Below are positions 1 through 6,780 of a stretch of DNA of 44,599 bases, piece after piece. Within the stretch, counting starts at the first letter, position 1, and every line of letters begins with the position of its first letter. The stretch lies in assembly GCA_016875735.1 (NCBI GenBank), contig VGOW01000031.1, forward strand, positions 1 to 44,599, in the 5' to 3' direction. Source of the DNA: Chloroflexota bacterium. GTDB taxonomy: Bacteria; Chloroflexota; Anaerolineae; Anaerolineales; VGOW01. The notes under the pieces were generated by a model. The model was not told where the DNA came from and made no database searches. It was given only the letters and a program-made list of their open reading frames with translations. The position numbers and the translations under genes were made by a program.

Positions 1-1636
1 CCGCCACCACCGCGCCGCGGCTGGCAAACGTGCCCGCGCCCCAATAGAATTGATCGGTGTCGCCCGTCACCACTTCCACGTCGCGCACATCCACCCCGAT
101 CTGATCGGCAACGATTTGGGCGAAGCTAGTGAAGTGCCCCTGCCCCTGCGTGCCGATTCCGGTGGCCAGAGACACTTTGCCGCTGGCTTGCACTTTCACC
201 CGCCCGCCCTCATACGGCCCGATGCCCGTGCCTTCCACATAAGCCACCACCCCGATGCCCACGTGCTTGCCTTCAGCGCGCAAGCGCGGCTGTTCCTCCT
301 TCACGAATTTCTCGTAGCCGATCATTTCCAACGCTTTATCCATGATCGGGTTGTAGTTGCCGCTGTCGTACACCAGCGGGGCGAAGTCTTGATAGATCAC
401 CTCATTGTTGTACGGGAACTTGTCGGGCGGGATGTAGTTGCGCCGACGAATCTCGACGCGATCGATGCCCAGCTGTTTCGCGGCGATGTCCAACAGCCGC
501 TCGATGACGAACACGCCGTGCTGCCGCCCTGCGCCGCGATACGGAGTCACAATCGTTTTGTTGGTGAACAGCGCGGTGAACTCGGAATAGTAGTTGGGAA
601 TGTCGTACGGCCCCAGCAGTGTGCATTGGCTGTTGAGCGGCGTGGTGAGGCCATAGGGGTTGTACGCGCCGTTGTCGTGCAGAAACACATCGTGCACACC
701 GAGAATGCGGCCATCGTTCGTCAACGCAATTTCGGCGTCGTGAATCTGATTCCGCTCCTGAGTGGTGGCGACGAAATGCTCGGCGCGATCTTCGATCCAT
801 TTGATCGGGCGGTTGAGCTGCATGGCCGCCCATGGGATGACCGCCTCCTCTTGATACCACATCATGATCTTCGGCCCGAAGCCGCCGCCGATGAACGGGG
901 CGATCACCCGAACCTGATTCTCGGACAGGCCGTAGATGCCAGCATACAGATTACGCATCACCACCGGGGCCTGCGTCGTTTCCCACACCGTGAGTTTTGC
1001 GGCTCGCGCATCCCATTGAGCCACGATGCCGCGATTCTCCATCGGAGCCGACGCGCCGTGATCGTAGAGGAAGCGGCGTTTGATGGTGAGTGCGGCTTCG
1101 GTGCGCGCCGAGTCGTAATCGCCTTTGCGCTGGATAACGTGCGCGGCCACGTTCGAGCCAATGTCCTCATGCACGAAATCGGAGGCGGCGTCCCGCGCTT
1201 GCTCAAGTTCGACAACGGGGGTGAGCGGCTCGAAGTCCACGACGATGTCGCCCAGCGCATCTTCGGCCACGTATCGGCTGTCGGCGATCACCACCGCAAT
1301 CGGCTCGCCCACGAAGCGCACTTTGTCTTTGGCCAACGGCACTTGCGTGCGGGCGTTGAAGGCGATGCCCGGCACGGGCGGCGGCTGAACCAACAGCGGC
1401 CCCGGCCCCCACAAACTTCCGAGGTCGGCGGCGGTGAACACTGCCGCCACGCCCTTCCGTTCCCGCGCGCGCGAAACGTCGATGCGGTTGATGCGCGCAT
1501 GAGCATACGCGCTTCGCAGGAACGCGGCGTGCAGCATATCGGGCAGTTCAACGTCGTCAACAAACAGGGCCTGCCCGGTGAGCAGGCGCGCATCTTCGTT
1601 GCGGGTGATCGGTGCGCCGAAATAGCGTGTGGCCAT
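1..1636 (-). CDS. Molybdopterin-binding large subunit of a xanthine/CO-dehydrogenase-family hydroxylase, 3' end outside window
   Basis: Catalytic subunit of a molybdenum hydroxylase, which would hydroxylate a substrate (N-heterocycle, aldehyde or similar) with water at a Mo-cytosine dinucleotide site. The reading frame starts MATRYFGAPITRNEDARLLTG at 1636 with GGAGG at 1643-1647 and stays open to base 1 (about 545 codons; the family is usually 750-800). Near residue 366 it reads PYRGAGR. This is the site of the active loop: form I CO dehydrogenase has AYRCSFR there and form II/other family members have AYRGAGR, so it is not a classic CO dehydrogenase. Near residue 490 TGIGTQGQGH and then GTFASRG are the usual cofactor-binding stretches. 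Its FAD and Fe-S partners lie about 6.4 kb upstream in the same cluster (8064-9406), an unusual split. Substrate is inferred only from the neighbours. Confidence 0.9.
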   Translation of the reverse strand, partial: MATRYFGAPITRNEDARLLTGQALFVDDVELPDMLHAAFLRSAYAHARINRIDVSRARERKGVAAVFTAADLGSLWGPGPLLVQPPPVPGIAFNARTQVPLAKDKVRFVGEPIAVVIADSRYVAEDALGDIVVDFEPLTPVVELEQARDAASDFVHEDIGSNVAAHVIQRKGDYDSARTEAALTIKRRFLYDHGASAPMENRGIVAQWDARAAKLTVWETTQAPVVMRNLYAGIYGLSENQVRVIAPFIGGGFGPKIMMWYQEEAVIPWAAMQLNRPIKWIEDRAEHFVATTQERNQIHDAEIALTNDGRILGVHDVFLHDNGAYNPYGLTTPLNSQCTLLGPYDIPNYYSEFTALFTNKTIVTPYRGAGRQHGVFVIERLLDIAAKQLGIDRVEIRRRNYIPPDKFPYNNEVIYQDFAPLVYDSGNYNPIMDKALEMIGYEKFVKEEQPRLRAEGKHVGIGVVAYVEGTGIGPYEGGRVKVQASGKVSLATGIGTQGQGHFTSFAQIVADQIGVDVRDVEVVTGDTDQFYWGAGTFASRGAVVA

Positions 1637-1638
1637 AT

Positions 1639-1701
1639 CAATCCTCCAATCCTCTCATTCTCCATTCTCAAGATTAGAGAATCGGAGAATGAGAGGATTG
1701 A
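1639..1701. repeat. Short-word hairpin repeat between cyclase and Mo-subunit genes
   Basis: Words such as CAATCCT, TCTCATT and CTCCATT follow one another at about 7-base spacing. A perfect 17-base inverted repeat (1647-1663 with 1684-1700) encloses an inner ATTCTC/GAGAAT pair. On the transcribed strand the 3' arm runs directly into the GGAGG that serves the gene starting at 1636, so the repeat contributes to that ribosome-binding region. Confidence 0.85.
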
Positions 1702-2550
1702 CTACTTGCGTTTCTTCGCCAGCGGTTTGCGCGCAGGCTTCGCGGCGGCTTTGGCAGCGGGCTTCGACTCTTCCACGAGGGCGAAGGCGCGGCAGAACGC
1801 GGCTTCGCCGCCCTTGAACTTCCACGGCATCGCGCCGAGAATGAGTCGGCGGTTGTGCAGCTCTTTGCGGCCCATGTCGCCGCCGAGATTCTCCACGTGA
1901 ATGCAGTCGTGCGGGAAGAGGGCGTTGTGCGTGAGTTGATAGGCCGAGTCGGGGAACAACTCATCCATCCGGTTTTTGCCGAACTTGGCTTCGCATTTGG
2001 CCCGAACTTTCTGCCAATGCTCCAAACCGCCCTTGCCGAGGAAACGGCCAATGGGCAGGTTCATCGGGTGATCGGTGGAGATCATGTCCACGCCCCAAAT
2101 GTGAATCTTCTTTTTCAACAGCCAATTGCAAATGCTGTAATGGGGGCCGGGGTGCCGATGAATGTACCGCTCTTCGTCGCCATCGGGGCTGAGGAAGGAA
2201 TACTTGTGCCAGCCGGTATGAATGAAGAGGATGTCGCCGTCGCGGATGTCGGCGCGGGCTTCGAGGTCTTCGGGGGTGAAGAGGGCGAGGTCGTCGCAAA
2301 TGTCGCTCACGTCCACAATCACGCCGGGGCCGTAGCACCACTCAATCGGAATCTGCTCGATGGTTTTGCCCTTCGTCACGAAGTGGCGCGGGGCGTCGAG
2401 ATGCGTGCCCATGTGGTTGGAAGTCTGAATGTATTGCGCGTTGACCCCGTGCTCCGATTTGCGCTTGAAGTATTTCACCTCAAACGGCGGATAGAACGGC
2501 CAGAAGGAGCAATCTTGGTTGAGGTCTTGGGAGAGGTCGTAGATTTTCAT
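1702..2550 (-). CDS. Cyclase-family metal-dependent hydrolase (kynurenine formamidase/isatin hydrolase type)
   Basis: A 282-residue member of the cyclase family (PF04199), metal-dependent hydrolases that cleave amide or lactam bonds; characterised relatives include kynurenine formamidase and isatin hydrolase. The metal motif is clear: NHMGTHLDAPRHF, with H46, H50, D52 and H56. The start at 2550 (MKIYDLSQDL) is preferred over in-frame starts up to 2628 because it has AGGAG eight bases upstream and begins at the family's usual N-terminus. The last 20 or so residues are Lys/Ala/Pro-rich (ending LAKKRK), an unusual basic tail. It lies between the four-helix-bundle gene and the Mo subunit in one direction, which suggests it opens a ring or cleaves an amide made by the oxidase. 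Exact substrate unknown. Confidence 0.85.
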   Translation of the reverse strand: MKIYDLSQDLNQDCSFWPFYPPFEVKYFKRKSEHGVNAQYIQTSNHMGTHLDAPRHFVTKGKTIEQIPIEWCYGPGVIVDVSDICDDLALFTPEDLEARADIRDGDILFIHTGWHKYSFLSPDGDEERYIHRHPGPHYSICNWLLKKKIHIWGVDMISTDHPMNLPIGRFLGKGGLEHWQKVRAKCEAKFGKNRMDELFPDSAYQLTHNALFPHDCIHVENLGGDMGRKELHNRRLILGAMPWKFKGGEAAFCRAFALVEESKPAAKAAAKPARKPLAKKRK

Positions 2551-2574
2551 TGGGGGGCTCCTGTGAGGTGATGG

Positions 2575-3111
2575 GTAAGTCGTAAATGGTAATTTAGGAA
2601 TTGAGCCAGTCAAGTTCAGCATCGGCAAAGAGGGTTTCAGGGAAGTTTTGCCAATTGTCTACAGTGTAGTCGGCGGCGAGTTCACGAAGGGTTTTTGGCG
2701 AACGCTGTTCGCCAGCGCGGACATTTTTCAGGCTGTTGGCAAAGGTGTTCAGTTGGCGGACCAAGTCGGTAAGTTGAGATGCGTGTTGTTGCGCTTCTGC
2801 TAGCGGCATCAGTTCGCGTGACTGCGCGCGGTTAAGCCAATGTTTGGTTTCAAACAGACTGCCGCGCGCAAAGTATAGGAATTGGAGTTTTTCGCCAAAA
2901 TGAAAGCGACCAAACGACTCGGCGATATTGGCCCCGATGGAGTCAGCGGCTTTGGCCAACTGCACGCCCACCACTTCTCGGGCAAATTTATCCCAATGCG
3001 CCGCCCGCTTCCAAATGGAGTCGGCAATTTCTTCGGCGATCTTCAACACTCGCAAATCATCGAAAGTTGCTGACATCCTTGTCTCCAATTACCATTTACG
3101 AATTACAAATT
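2575..3111. mobile_element. Repeat-bracketed cassette carrying a four-helix-bundle gene
   Basis: The left arm (2575-2594, GTAAGTCGTAAATGGTAATT) and the reverse complement of the right arm (3087-3106) agree at 19 of 20 bases. Both arms are made of 7-base words (left GTAAGTC, GTAAATG, GTAATTT; right ACCATTT, ACGAATT, ACAAATT) like the other word repeats in the window. The 492 bases between the arms are essentially one gene (2594-3076), whose TAA stop lies at the left arm. The layout resembles 23S rRNA intervening sequences, which are stems enclosing a gene of this family, but here it sits in an operon. No target duplication was recognised. That it is mobile is inference. Confidence 0.55.
2594..3076 (-). 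CDS. Four-helix-bundle protein (23S rRNA intervening-sequence protein family)
   Basis: A 160-residue helical protein of the four-helix-bundle/IVP family (PF05635). Diagnostic stretch: AADSIGANIAESFGRFHFGEK followed by FARGSLFETKHW, the usual NIAEGxGR and A-x-GSxxE region. Members occur in 23S rRNA intervening sequences, as Avd in diversity-generating retroelements, and as free-standing genes whose biochemical role is unknown; Avd binds nucleic acid and reverse transcriptase. ATG at 3076 has GGAG nine bases before it; a TTG four codons earlier is possible. It interrupts the catabolic operon between allG and the cyclase gene and lies between inverted repeat arms (2575-2594 and 3087-3106), so it looks like an inserted passenger rather than a pathway gene. 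Confidence 0.85.
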   Translation of the reverse strand: MSATFDDLRVLKIAEEIADSIWKRAAHWDKFAREVVGVQLAKAADSIGANIAESFGRFHFGEKLQFLYFARGSLFETKHWLNRAQSRELMPLAEAQQHASQLTDLVRQLNTFANSLKNVRAGEQRSPKTLRELAADYTVDNWQNFPETLFADAELDWLNS

Positions 3112-4347
3112 GTATTTCTCCGCATAAGCGATCACCGCCTCTTCAAAAATTGCCATCGGCGGGCGCACCAGCCCTGCGCCCACCTGCCCGATGCCCGGCA
3201 GGCGGTGGGCCACGCCGGTGTTGATGCGCGGCAGAATGCCCTTCTCCACCACCTTGCGAATGTCGATGCCCGTCGGCGTGCCGCGAAAATCGAGTACGGG
3301 CATGGTGAAGTGTTTGTGTTCCGCCGCAGTGATCTCGTACATTTCGAGCGTGGCGTTCATCGCATCTTTCGGAGTGCTGCCCACAAAAGTGACGATGGCC
3401 GGAGCGGTGGCCATGGCGAATCCACCGATGCCCGCCGTCTCGGTGATGGCGCTGTCGCCGATGTCGGGATTGGCGTCGGCGGCGGTGAAACCGGGGAACC
3501 ACAACCCCTGCGGAATCTCCGCCGGAGCAGTAAACCAGCGGTCGCCCAGCCCGCTCACTCGAATGCCGAAGTCGGTGCCGTTGCGAGCCATCGTGCTGAC
3601 AAGGGTGCTTCCTTCGACTCCGTGCGCCGCATCGGTCATCGCTTTGCAGGCGGCCATCACCGGGTTGAGCACGCTCAGCGCGTTATCGCCGATGAACTTC
3701 AACGCCTCGCTTTCAGTGTCGGCATCCTTCGCCACTTTCGCCACCAACGGCGCAAGCCATTTGAGAAACAACAGCGATCCGGCTTTGTTGCGGTTATGCC
3801 CTTCATCGCCCATGTGCAGGGCTTCGGCCAACAACGCGCGAATATCCAGCCCCTCGCCGCTCGCGGCCACCGCCTCGCCCACGATGGAAGCAAACGTGTC
3901 GTTGATCCAGCGCAGGCGCTTGATCACCTCATCGCTGAATGCGCCCATGCGCAAAACTTTGCCGTAGCCTTCATTGAAGTTGCAGTAGGCCTTGTTGCCG
4001 TGCGTAAGATTTTCGACAACGTACACTTTCATCGAAGGCGAAATCACACCGGCCATCGGCCCCACCGCGCCATGCTCGTGGTTGGGCGCGAACTGCGCCT
4101 CGCCCCTCTCGGCCATCGCCGTCGCTTCCGCCTCAGTCTTCGCCAAGCCTTCGAGAATCATCGCGCCGATCATCGCCCCCTTCATCGGCCCGGCCATTCG
4201 ATCCCACGTCACAGGCGGCCCGGCATGGAAAAACAAATTGCTTTTCATGCCGGGGATCACGTCGCGCGCAGTGGCGACGCTTTTCAACACGGGCCGCGCG
4301 TCCATCATCCGGCTCACCGCAGTTGCGTTTGCTTGTTCGATGTCCAT
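3103..4347 (-). CDS. allG: AllG/YlbE-family protein (DUF1116), oxamate-carbamoyltransferase-type subunit
   Basis: A 414-residue DUF1116 protein, colinear with E. coli YlbE, sharing stretches such as LFFHAGPPVTWDRMAGPMKGA, AYCNFNEGYGKVLR, GIRVSGLGDRWFTAP, NPDIGDSAITETAGIGG and IDIRKVVEKGI. In E. coli, FdrA, YlbE and YlbF (AllF, AllG, AllH) have been reported as an oxamate carbamoyltransferase that yields carbamoyl phosphate in anaerobic allantoin use. Here AllF lies directly upstream, but no AllH (DUF2877) and no carbamate kinase are visible, so the complex is incomplete in this window or has been replaced. The upstream gap (4348-4423) is filled by a word-repeat hairpin. Family assignment is firm; the substrate (oxamate or another ureido/carbamoyl compound) is inferred. 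Confidence 0.88.
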   Translation of the reverse strand: MDIEQANATAVSRMMDARPVLKSVATARDVIPGMKSNLFFHAGPPVTWDRMAGPMKGAMIGAMILEGLAKTEAEATAMAERGEAQFAPNHEHGAVGPMAGVISPSMKVYVVENLTHGNKAYCNFNEGYGKVLRMGAFSDEVIKRLRWINDTFASIVGEAVAASGEGLDIRALLAEALHMGDEGHNRNKAGSLLFLKWLAPLVAKVAKDADTESEALKFIGDNALSVLNPVMAACKAMTDAAHGVEGSTLVSTMARNGTDFGIRVSGLGDRWFTAPAEIPQGLWFPGFTAADANPDIGDSAITETAGIGGFAMATAPAIVTFVGSTPKDAMNATLEMYEITAAEHKHFTMPVLDFRGTPTGIDIRKVVEKGILPRINTGVAHRLPGIGQVGAGLVRPPMAIFEEAVIAYAEKYNL

Positions 4348-4365
4348 TGTCTGCCGGTAGCCAGC

Positions 4366-4435
4366 GATTGGTAATTGGTGATTGGTAATTGCTGATCACT
4401 GATTACCAATCACCATTTACCAATCACTGATTACT
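4366..4435. repeat. Ten-unit heptamer hairpin repeat
   Basis: Ten consecutive 7-base words: GATTGGT, AATTGGT, GATTGGT, AATTGCT, GATCACT, GATTACC, AATCACC, ATTTACC, AATCACT, GATTACT. The two halves pair as a 24-base stem (4366-4389 with 4401-4424, 23 of 24 matching) around a short loop. The 3' end of allF, including its TGA stop (4424-4426), lies inside the array. Confidence 0.9.
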
Positions 4436-6109
4436 CTTCTTCATCTTCGCCAAAATCGCCGCCAGCTTTTCGTTGCCCGCGGCGGGTGGCCGCCAATCCA
4501 CTTGCACGGCTTGCGCGCCCTGCCCGACGAGACTCGTGTAAAACGATTCCAAGCCGACGTTGATCGCCGCCAGCGGTTGATGGAGCGACTCCAACGACAC
4601 CGGGGCGCCGACACTGCCGGGCGGCTCACTCATCCGCCCGGCCACATACTCAATGGCCTCCGTCGCCGTGCGGAACACCACCGCGCCCGCCTCCGCCAAT
4701 CGCGCCACTTGCGATTCTAGATTTTGCGGATCGTCCTCCGTCCCAACCACCACTACTACTACCTCAATCTCCAATCTCTGCTCTCTAATCTCTTTGATCG
4801 CCGGAGCCAACTCGCTCGCCGGATCGGGGTGCGCACCTTCGCCCAGCACAACGTCCAACAGAATCATACCCACGTCGGGATCAGCGGCTTCCTGCCGGAG
4901 TCGGCGCAAACGGAGATCGTTATCGATCATCGGGTGCAAACGTCCCACCATGAAAACATCGTCGCCCAGATCGACAATGGTGTGCGCCTGACTCTTCAGC
5001 GGATCGGGAAGCGTTTGATCTTTGGTGATCGGCGCGTTGGAGAAAAGGGGCGACAGCACCGCCTGCAAACCGAGCATGGTTTCATAGGCCAGCGTGCCGC
5101 CGGAGAACAATCCTCGTAAGTAGCAATTAGCAAGTGGTAATTGGGAAGGCATCTCCCACTTACCCCTTACTAGTAACTGTGTTGCCATCTCCGCCGCTTC
5201 GCTCAGGCCCGTCGCAAAATGCAGGTTGCCCAACTTGCGCGCCGGGGGCGGGTAGCCAATGAAATCGACGACGACCGGCTTGCCCACTGCTTGCGCGGCG
5301 GCCAACAATTTTGCGGCCACCGACGCGGCGGGCGGCTTCGAGACAAGCACGATCACTCTCGTTTCAGGATCGCGGGCGAGAGCATCCAACCCTTGCCGCA
5401 TCGTGATCGCGTCCACTTCCAATTTGAGATCGCGTCCGCCGGCGCCGATGGCGTGTGATACGCCGCCGCCCAGTGTGTGAATGTGCGCGGTGACGGCCTG
5501 CAAGCCCGTGCCCGCCGCGCCCACCACTCCGATTGGCCCACGCCGCACGCGATTGGCAAAACCCAAACCGACTCCGTTGATGATCGCCGTGCCGCAGTCG
5601 GGGCCCATCACCAGCAGGCCTTTCGCCTGCGCCGTTTTCTTCAGCGCGATCTCATCTTCGAGCGAGACGTTGTCGCTGTAAAGGAACACGTGGCGATTCA
5701 GGTTGAGCGCGTCGCGGGCCACTTGCGCGGCAAAGCGCCCCGGCACCGAGACCAGCACCCACGAGGCATCCGGCAGTTGCTGCGCGGCAGTTTCTAAACT
5801 CTTCGGGCGGAACTCGTCGGCAACGGAGGCGCGGCGGCGCGAGAGCAACGAGTCCACTTGCTTCAGGGCGTCGCCTGCCGCCGAGTCGCTTTCGGCTTTG
5901 ATCACGATGAGCAGATCGTTTGCGCCCGCTTTTTTGTTTTCGTCGGTGAGCAGGCCGCTCTGATCGAGCAGTTCGAGATTGGCGGGCGTGCCCATCACCA
6001 CACCCGCGTCGGCCACGCCGGGCAAGCCCAACAGCGCGCGCTGTAACTGCATCAGCACCGCCGAATCGAAATACGCGCCGGGCCGAATTTCACTGCGAAC
6101 AGAATTCAT
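4424..6109 (-). CDS. allF: AllF/FdrA-family acyl-CoA-synthetase-like protein
   Basis: A 561-residue homologue of E. coli FdrA (about 555), the succinyl-CoA-synthetase-like subunit reported as AllF of oxamate carbamoyltransferase. Visible family features: an N-terminus GAYFDSAVLMQLQ then GVVMGTPANLELL, a nucleotide-binding-like GVVGAAGTGLQ, PDCGTAIINGVGLGFANRVRRG, LRGLFSGGTLAYE and GTEDDPQN. The start at 6109 is chosen because it fits the family N-terminus, has AAGGG upstream, and follows the coxG-like stop by one base (TGA-A-ATG), implying coupled translation. Two heptamer repeats lie in frame inside it (4765-4799 and 5120-5183), encoding KEIREQRLEIEVV and the low-complexity stretch before LRGLFSGG. 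The frame stays open, so the protein is probably functional. Confidence 0.87.
   Translation of the reverse strand: MNSVRSEIRPGAYFDSAVLMQLQRALLGLPGVADAGVVMGTPANLELLDQSGLLTDENKKAGANDLLIVIKAESDSAAGDALKQVDSLLSRRRASVADEFRPKSLETAAQQLPDASWVLVSVPGRFAAQVARDALNLNRHVFLYSDNVSLEDEIALKKTAQAKGLLVMGPDCGTAIINGVGLGFANRVRRGPIGVVGAAGTGLQAVTAHIHTLGGGVSHAIGAGGRDLKLEVDAITMRQGLDALARDPETRVIVLVSKPPAASVAAKLLAAAQAVGKPVVVDFIGYPPPARKLGNLHFATGLSEAAEMATQLLVRGKWEMPSQLPLANCYLRGLFSGGTLAYETMLGLQAVLSPLFSNAPITKDQTLPDPLKSQAHTIVDLGDDVFMVGRLHPMIDNDLRLRRLRQEAADPDVGMILLDVVLGEGAHPDPASELAPAIKEIREQRLEIEVVVVVVGTEDDPQNLESQVARLAEAGAVVFRTATEAIEYVAGRMSEPPGSVGAPVSLESLHQPLAAINVGLESFYTSLVGQGAQAVQVDWRPPAAGNEKLAAILAKMKKSNQ
4765..4799. repeat. Heptamer repeat inside allF (five units)
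   Basis: Five words of seven bases: CAATCTC, CAATCTC, TGCTCTC, TAATCTC, TTTGATC. They code on the minus strand for part of a Lys/Glu/Ile/Val-rich stretch that ends in a run of six valines just before GTEDDPQN. The same word style is found in intergenic repeats of this window. Confidence 0.75.
5120..5183. repeat. Heptamer hairpin repeat inside allF (about nine units)
   Basis: Words AGTAGCA, ATTAGCA, AGTGGTA, ATTGGGA, then CCCACTT, ACCCCTT, ACTAGTA, ACTGTGT form two halves with partial complementarity (AGTGGTAATTGGGA facing TCCCACTTACC). It encodes about 21 extra residues immediately before the conserved LRGLFSGGT of AllF, an in-frame insertion of roughly 63 bases. Confidence 0.75.
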
Positions 6110-6110
6110 T

Positions 6111-6554
6111 TCACCCTTCGATTTTCTTTTTGGCGCAGGCAAAAAACTGCTCGGTGAGTTTCTGGCTCACAGGCTGCATCATGCGCGCGGCGAGGCTGGC
6201 CAGCTGCCCCAGCACCACAATGTCCGCCGTCCATTTCATTTCGGTGGTGTTGCCGGGCCCGTCGCTCAGACTCATTTCGCTGGTCACATCGGCGGCGCTG
6301 CCGGGCGCGTTGCCGTGCGCTTTCACCTTCGCCCGGCTGGGCGCATCGAGCTCGACCCACTCGGCGTCGCCGGTGAACTTGGCCTTCACCGACCCGAAGC
6401 CGATGGAGGCCGTGGCCCGAAACTTTTGGCCCGGCACAAGAACTTCCACCGACTCGACTCCCGGCGCGCATTGACTCACCTTCATCGGGTCGATGAGAAA
6501 CTCCCAAACTTTATCGCGGGAAGCATTGATGGTCACAGTGCCGGATAGTTTCAT
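6111..6554 (-). CDS. CoxG-like SRPBCC protein (carbon monoxide dehydrogenase subunit G family)
   Basis: A 147-residue START/SRPBCC-fold protein of the CoxG family (PF06240). It begins MKLSGTVTINASRDKVWEFLIDP and continues with a MKVSQCAPGVESVEV stretch, the typical CoxG N-terminus ending in a conserved CxPG-like turn. CoxG proteins accompany molybdenum hydroxylases; in Oligotropha CoxG helps tie CO dehydrogenase to the membrane, and others are thought to bind hydrophobic cofactors such as quinones. There is no signal peptide. It follows the amidase gene across a 226-base repeat region and is separated from allF by one base. Its presence supports the view that the oxidase subunits in this cluster form one working system. 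Confidence 0.88.
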   Translation of the reverse strand: MKLSGTVTINASRDKVWEFLIDPMKVSQCAPGVESVEVLVPGQKFRATASIGFGSVKAKFTGDAEWVELDAPSRAKVKAHGNAPGSAADVTSEMSLSDGPGNTTEMKWTADIVVLGQLASLAARMMQPVSQKLTEQFFACAKKKIEG

Positions 6555-6570
6555 GGGTCATGTCTCCATA

Positions 6571-6765
6571 TTTCAACACGAAGGCACAATGGCTCGAAGG
6601 CACAAAGCCTTTCGAAAAGATCCTTTCGTGCCTTTGTGTCTTGGTGACTTGGTGTTACCTTGAAAATCCTTCGTTTCAACACGAAAGCACAATGGCTCGA
6701 AGGCACAAAGCCCTTTCAAAAGACTTCTTCGTGCCTTTGTGTCTTTGTGACTTGGTGGTTTCTCG
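6571..6765. repeat. Tandem pair of about 100-base hairpin repeats
   Basis: Two direct copies begin at 6571 and 6674 (TTTCAACACGAAGGCAC and TTTCAACACGAAAGCAC, 103 bases apart). Each is itself a hairpin: CGAAGGCACAAAG pairs with the later CGTGCCTTTGTGTCTT. They fill the space between the amidase stop (6781) and the coxG-like start (6554). No gene is seen in this space. Confidence 0.9.
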
Positions 6766-6780
6766 ACCAGTTCTCCCGAT

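Noticed and set aside
1-1636. Form I carbon monoxide dehydrogenase large subunit
   Set aside because: The active loop reads PYRGAGR, not AYRCSFR, and the neighbours are pyrimidine and amide enzymes.
50-1900. Long plus-strand open frame of 616 codons
   Set aside because: It is opposite the Mo-hydroxylase subunit and the cyclase gene, both with clear motifs. The antisense product is His/Arg/Ala-rich with no recognisable domain, as expected from GC-rich third positions.
3067-4374. Plus-strand open frame opposite allG
   Set aside because: The minus-strand frame matches YlbE/AllG throughout; the plus-strand product is low-complexity His/Arg-rich.
6571-6765. Possible CRISPR array
   Set aside because: Only two copies, each itself a long hairpin, with no spacers of constant length and no cas genes.
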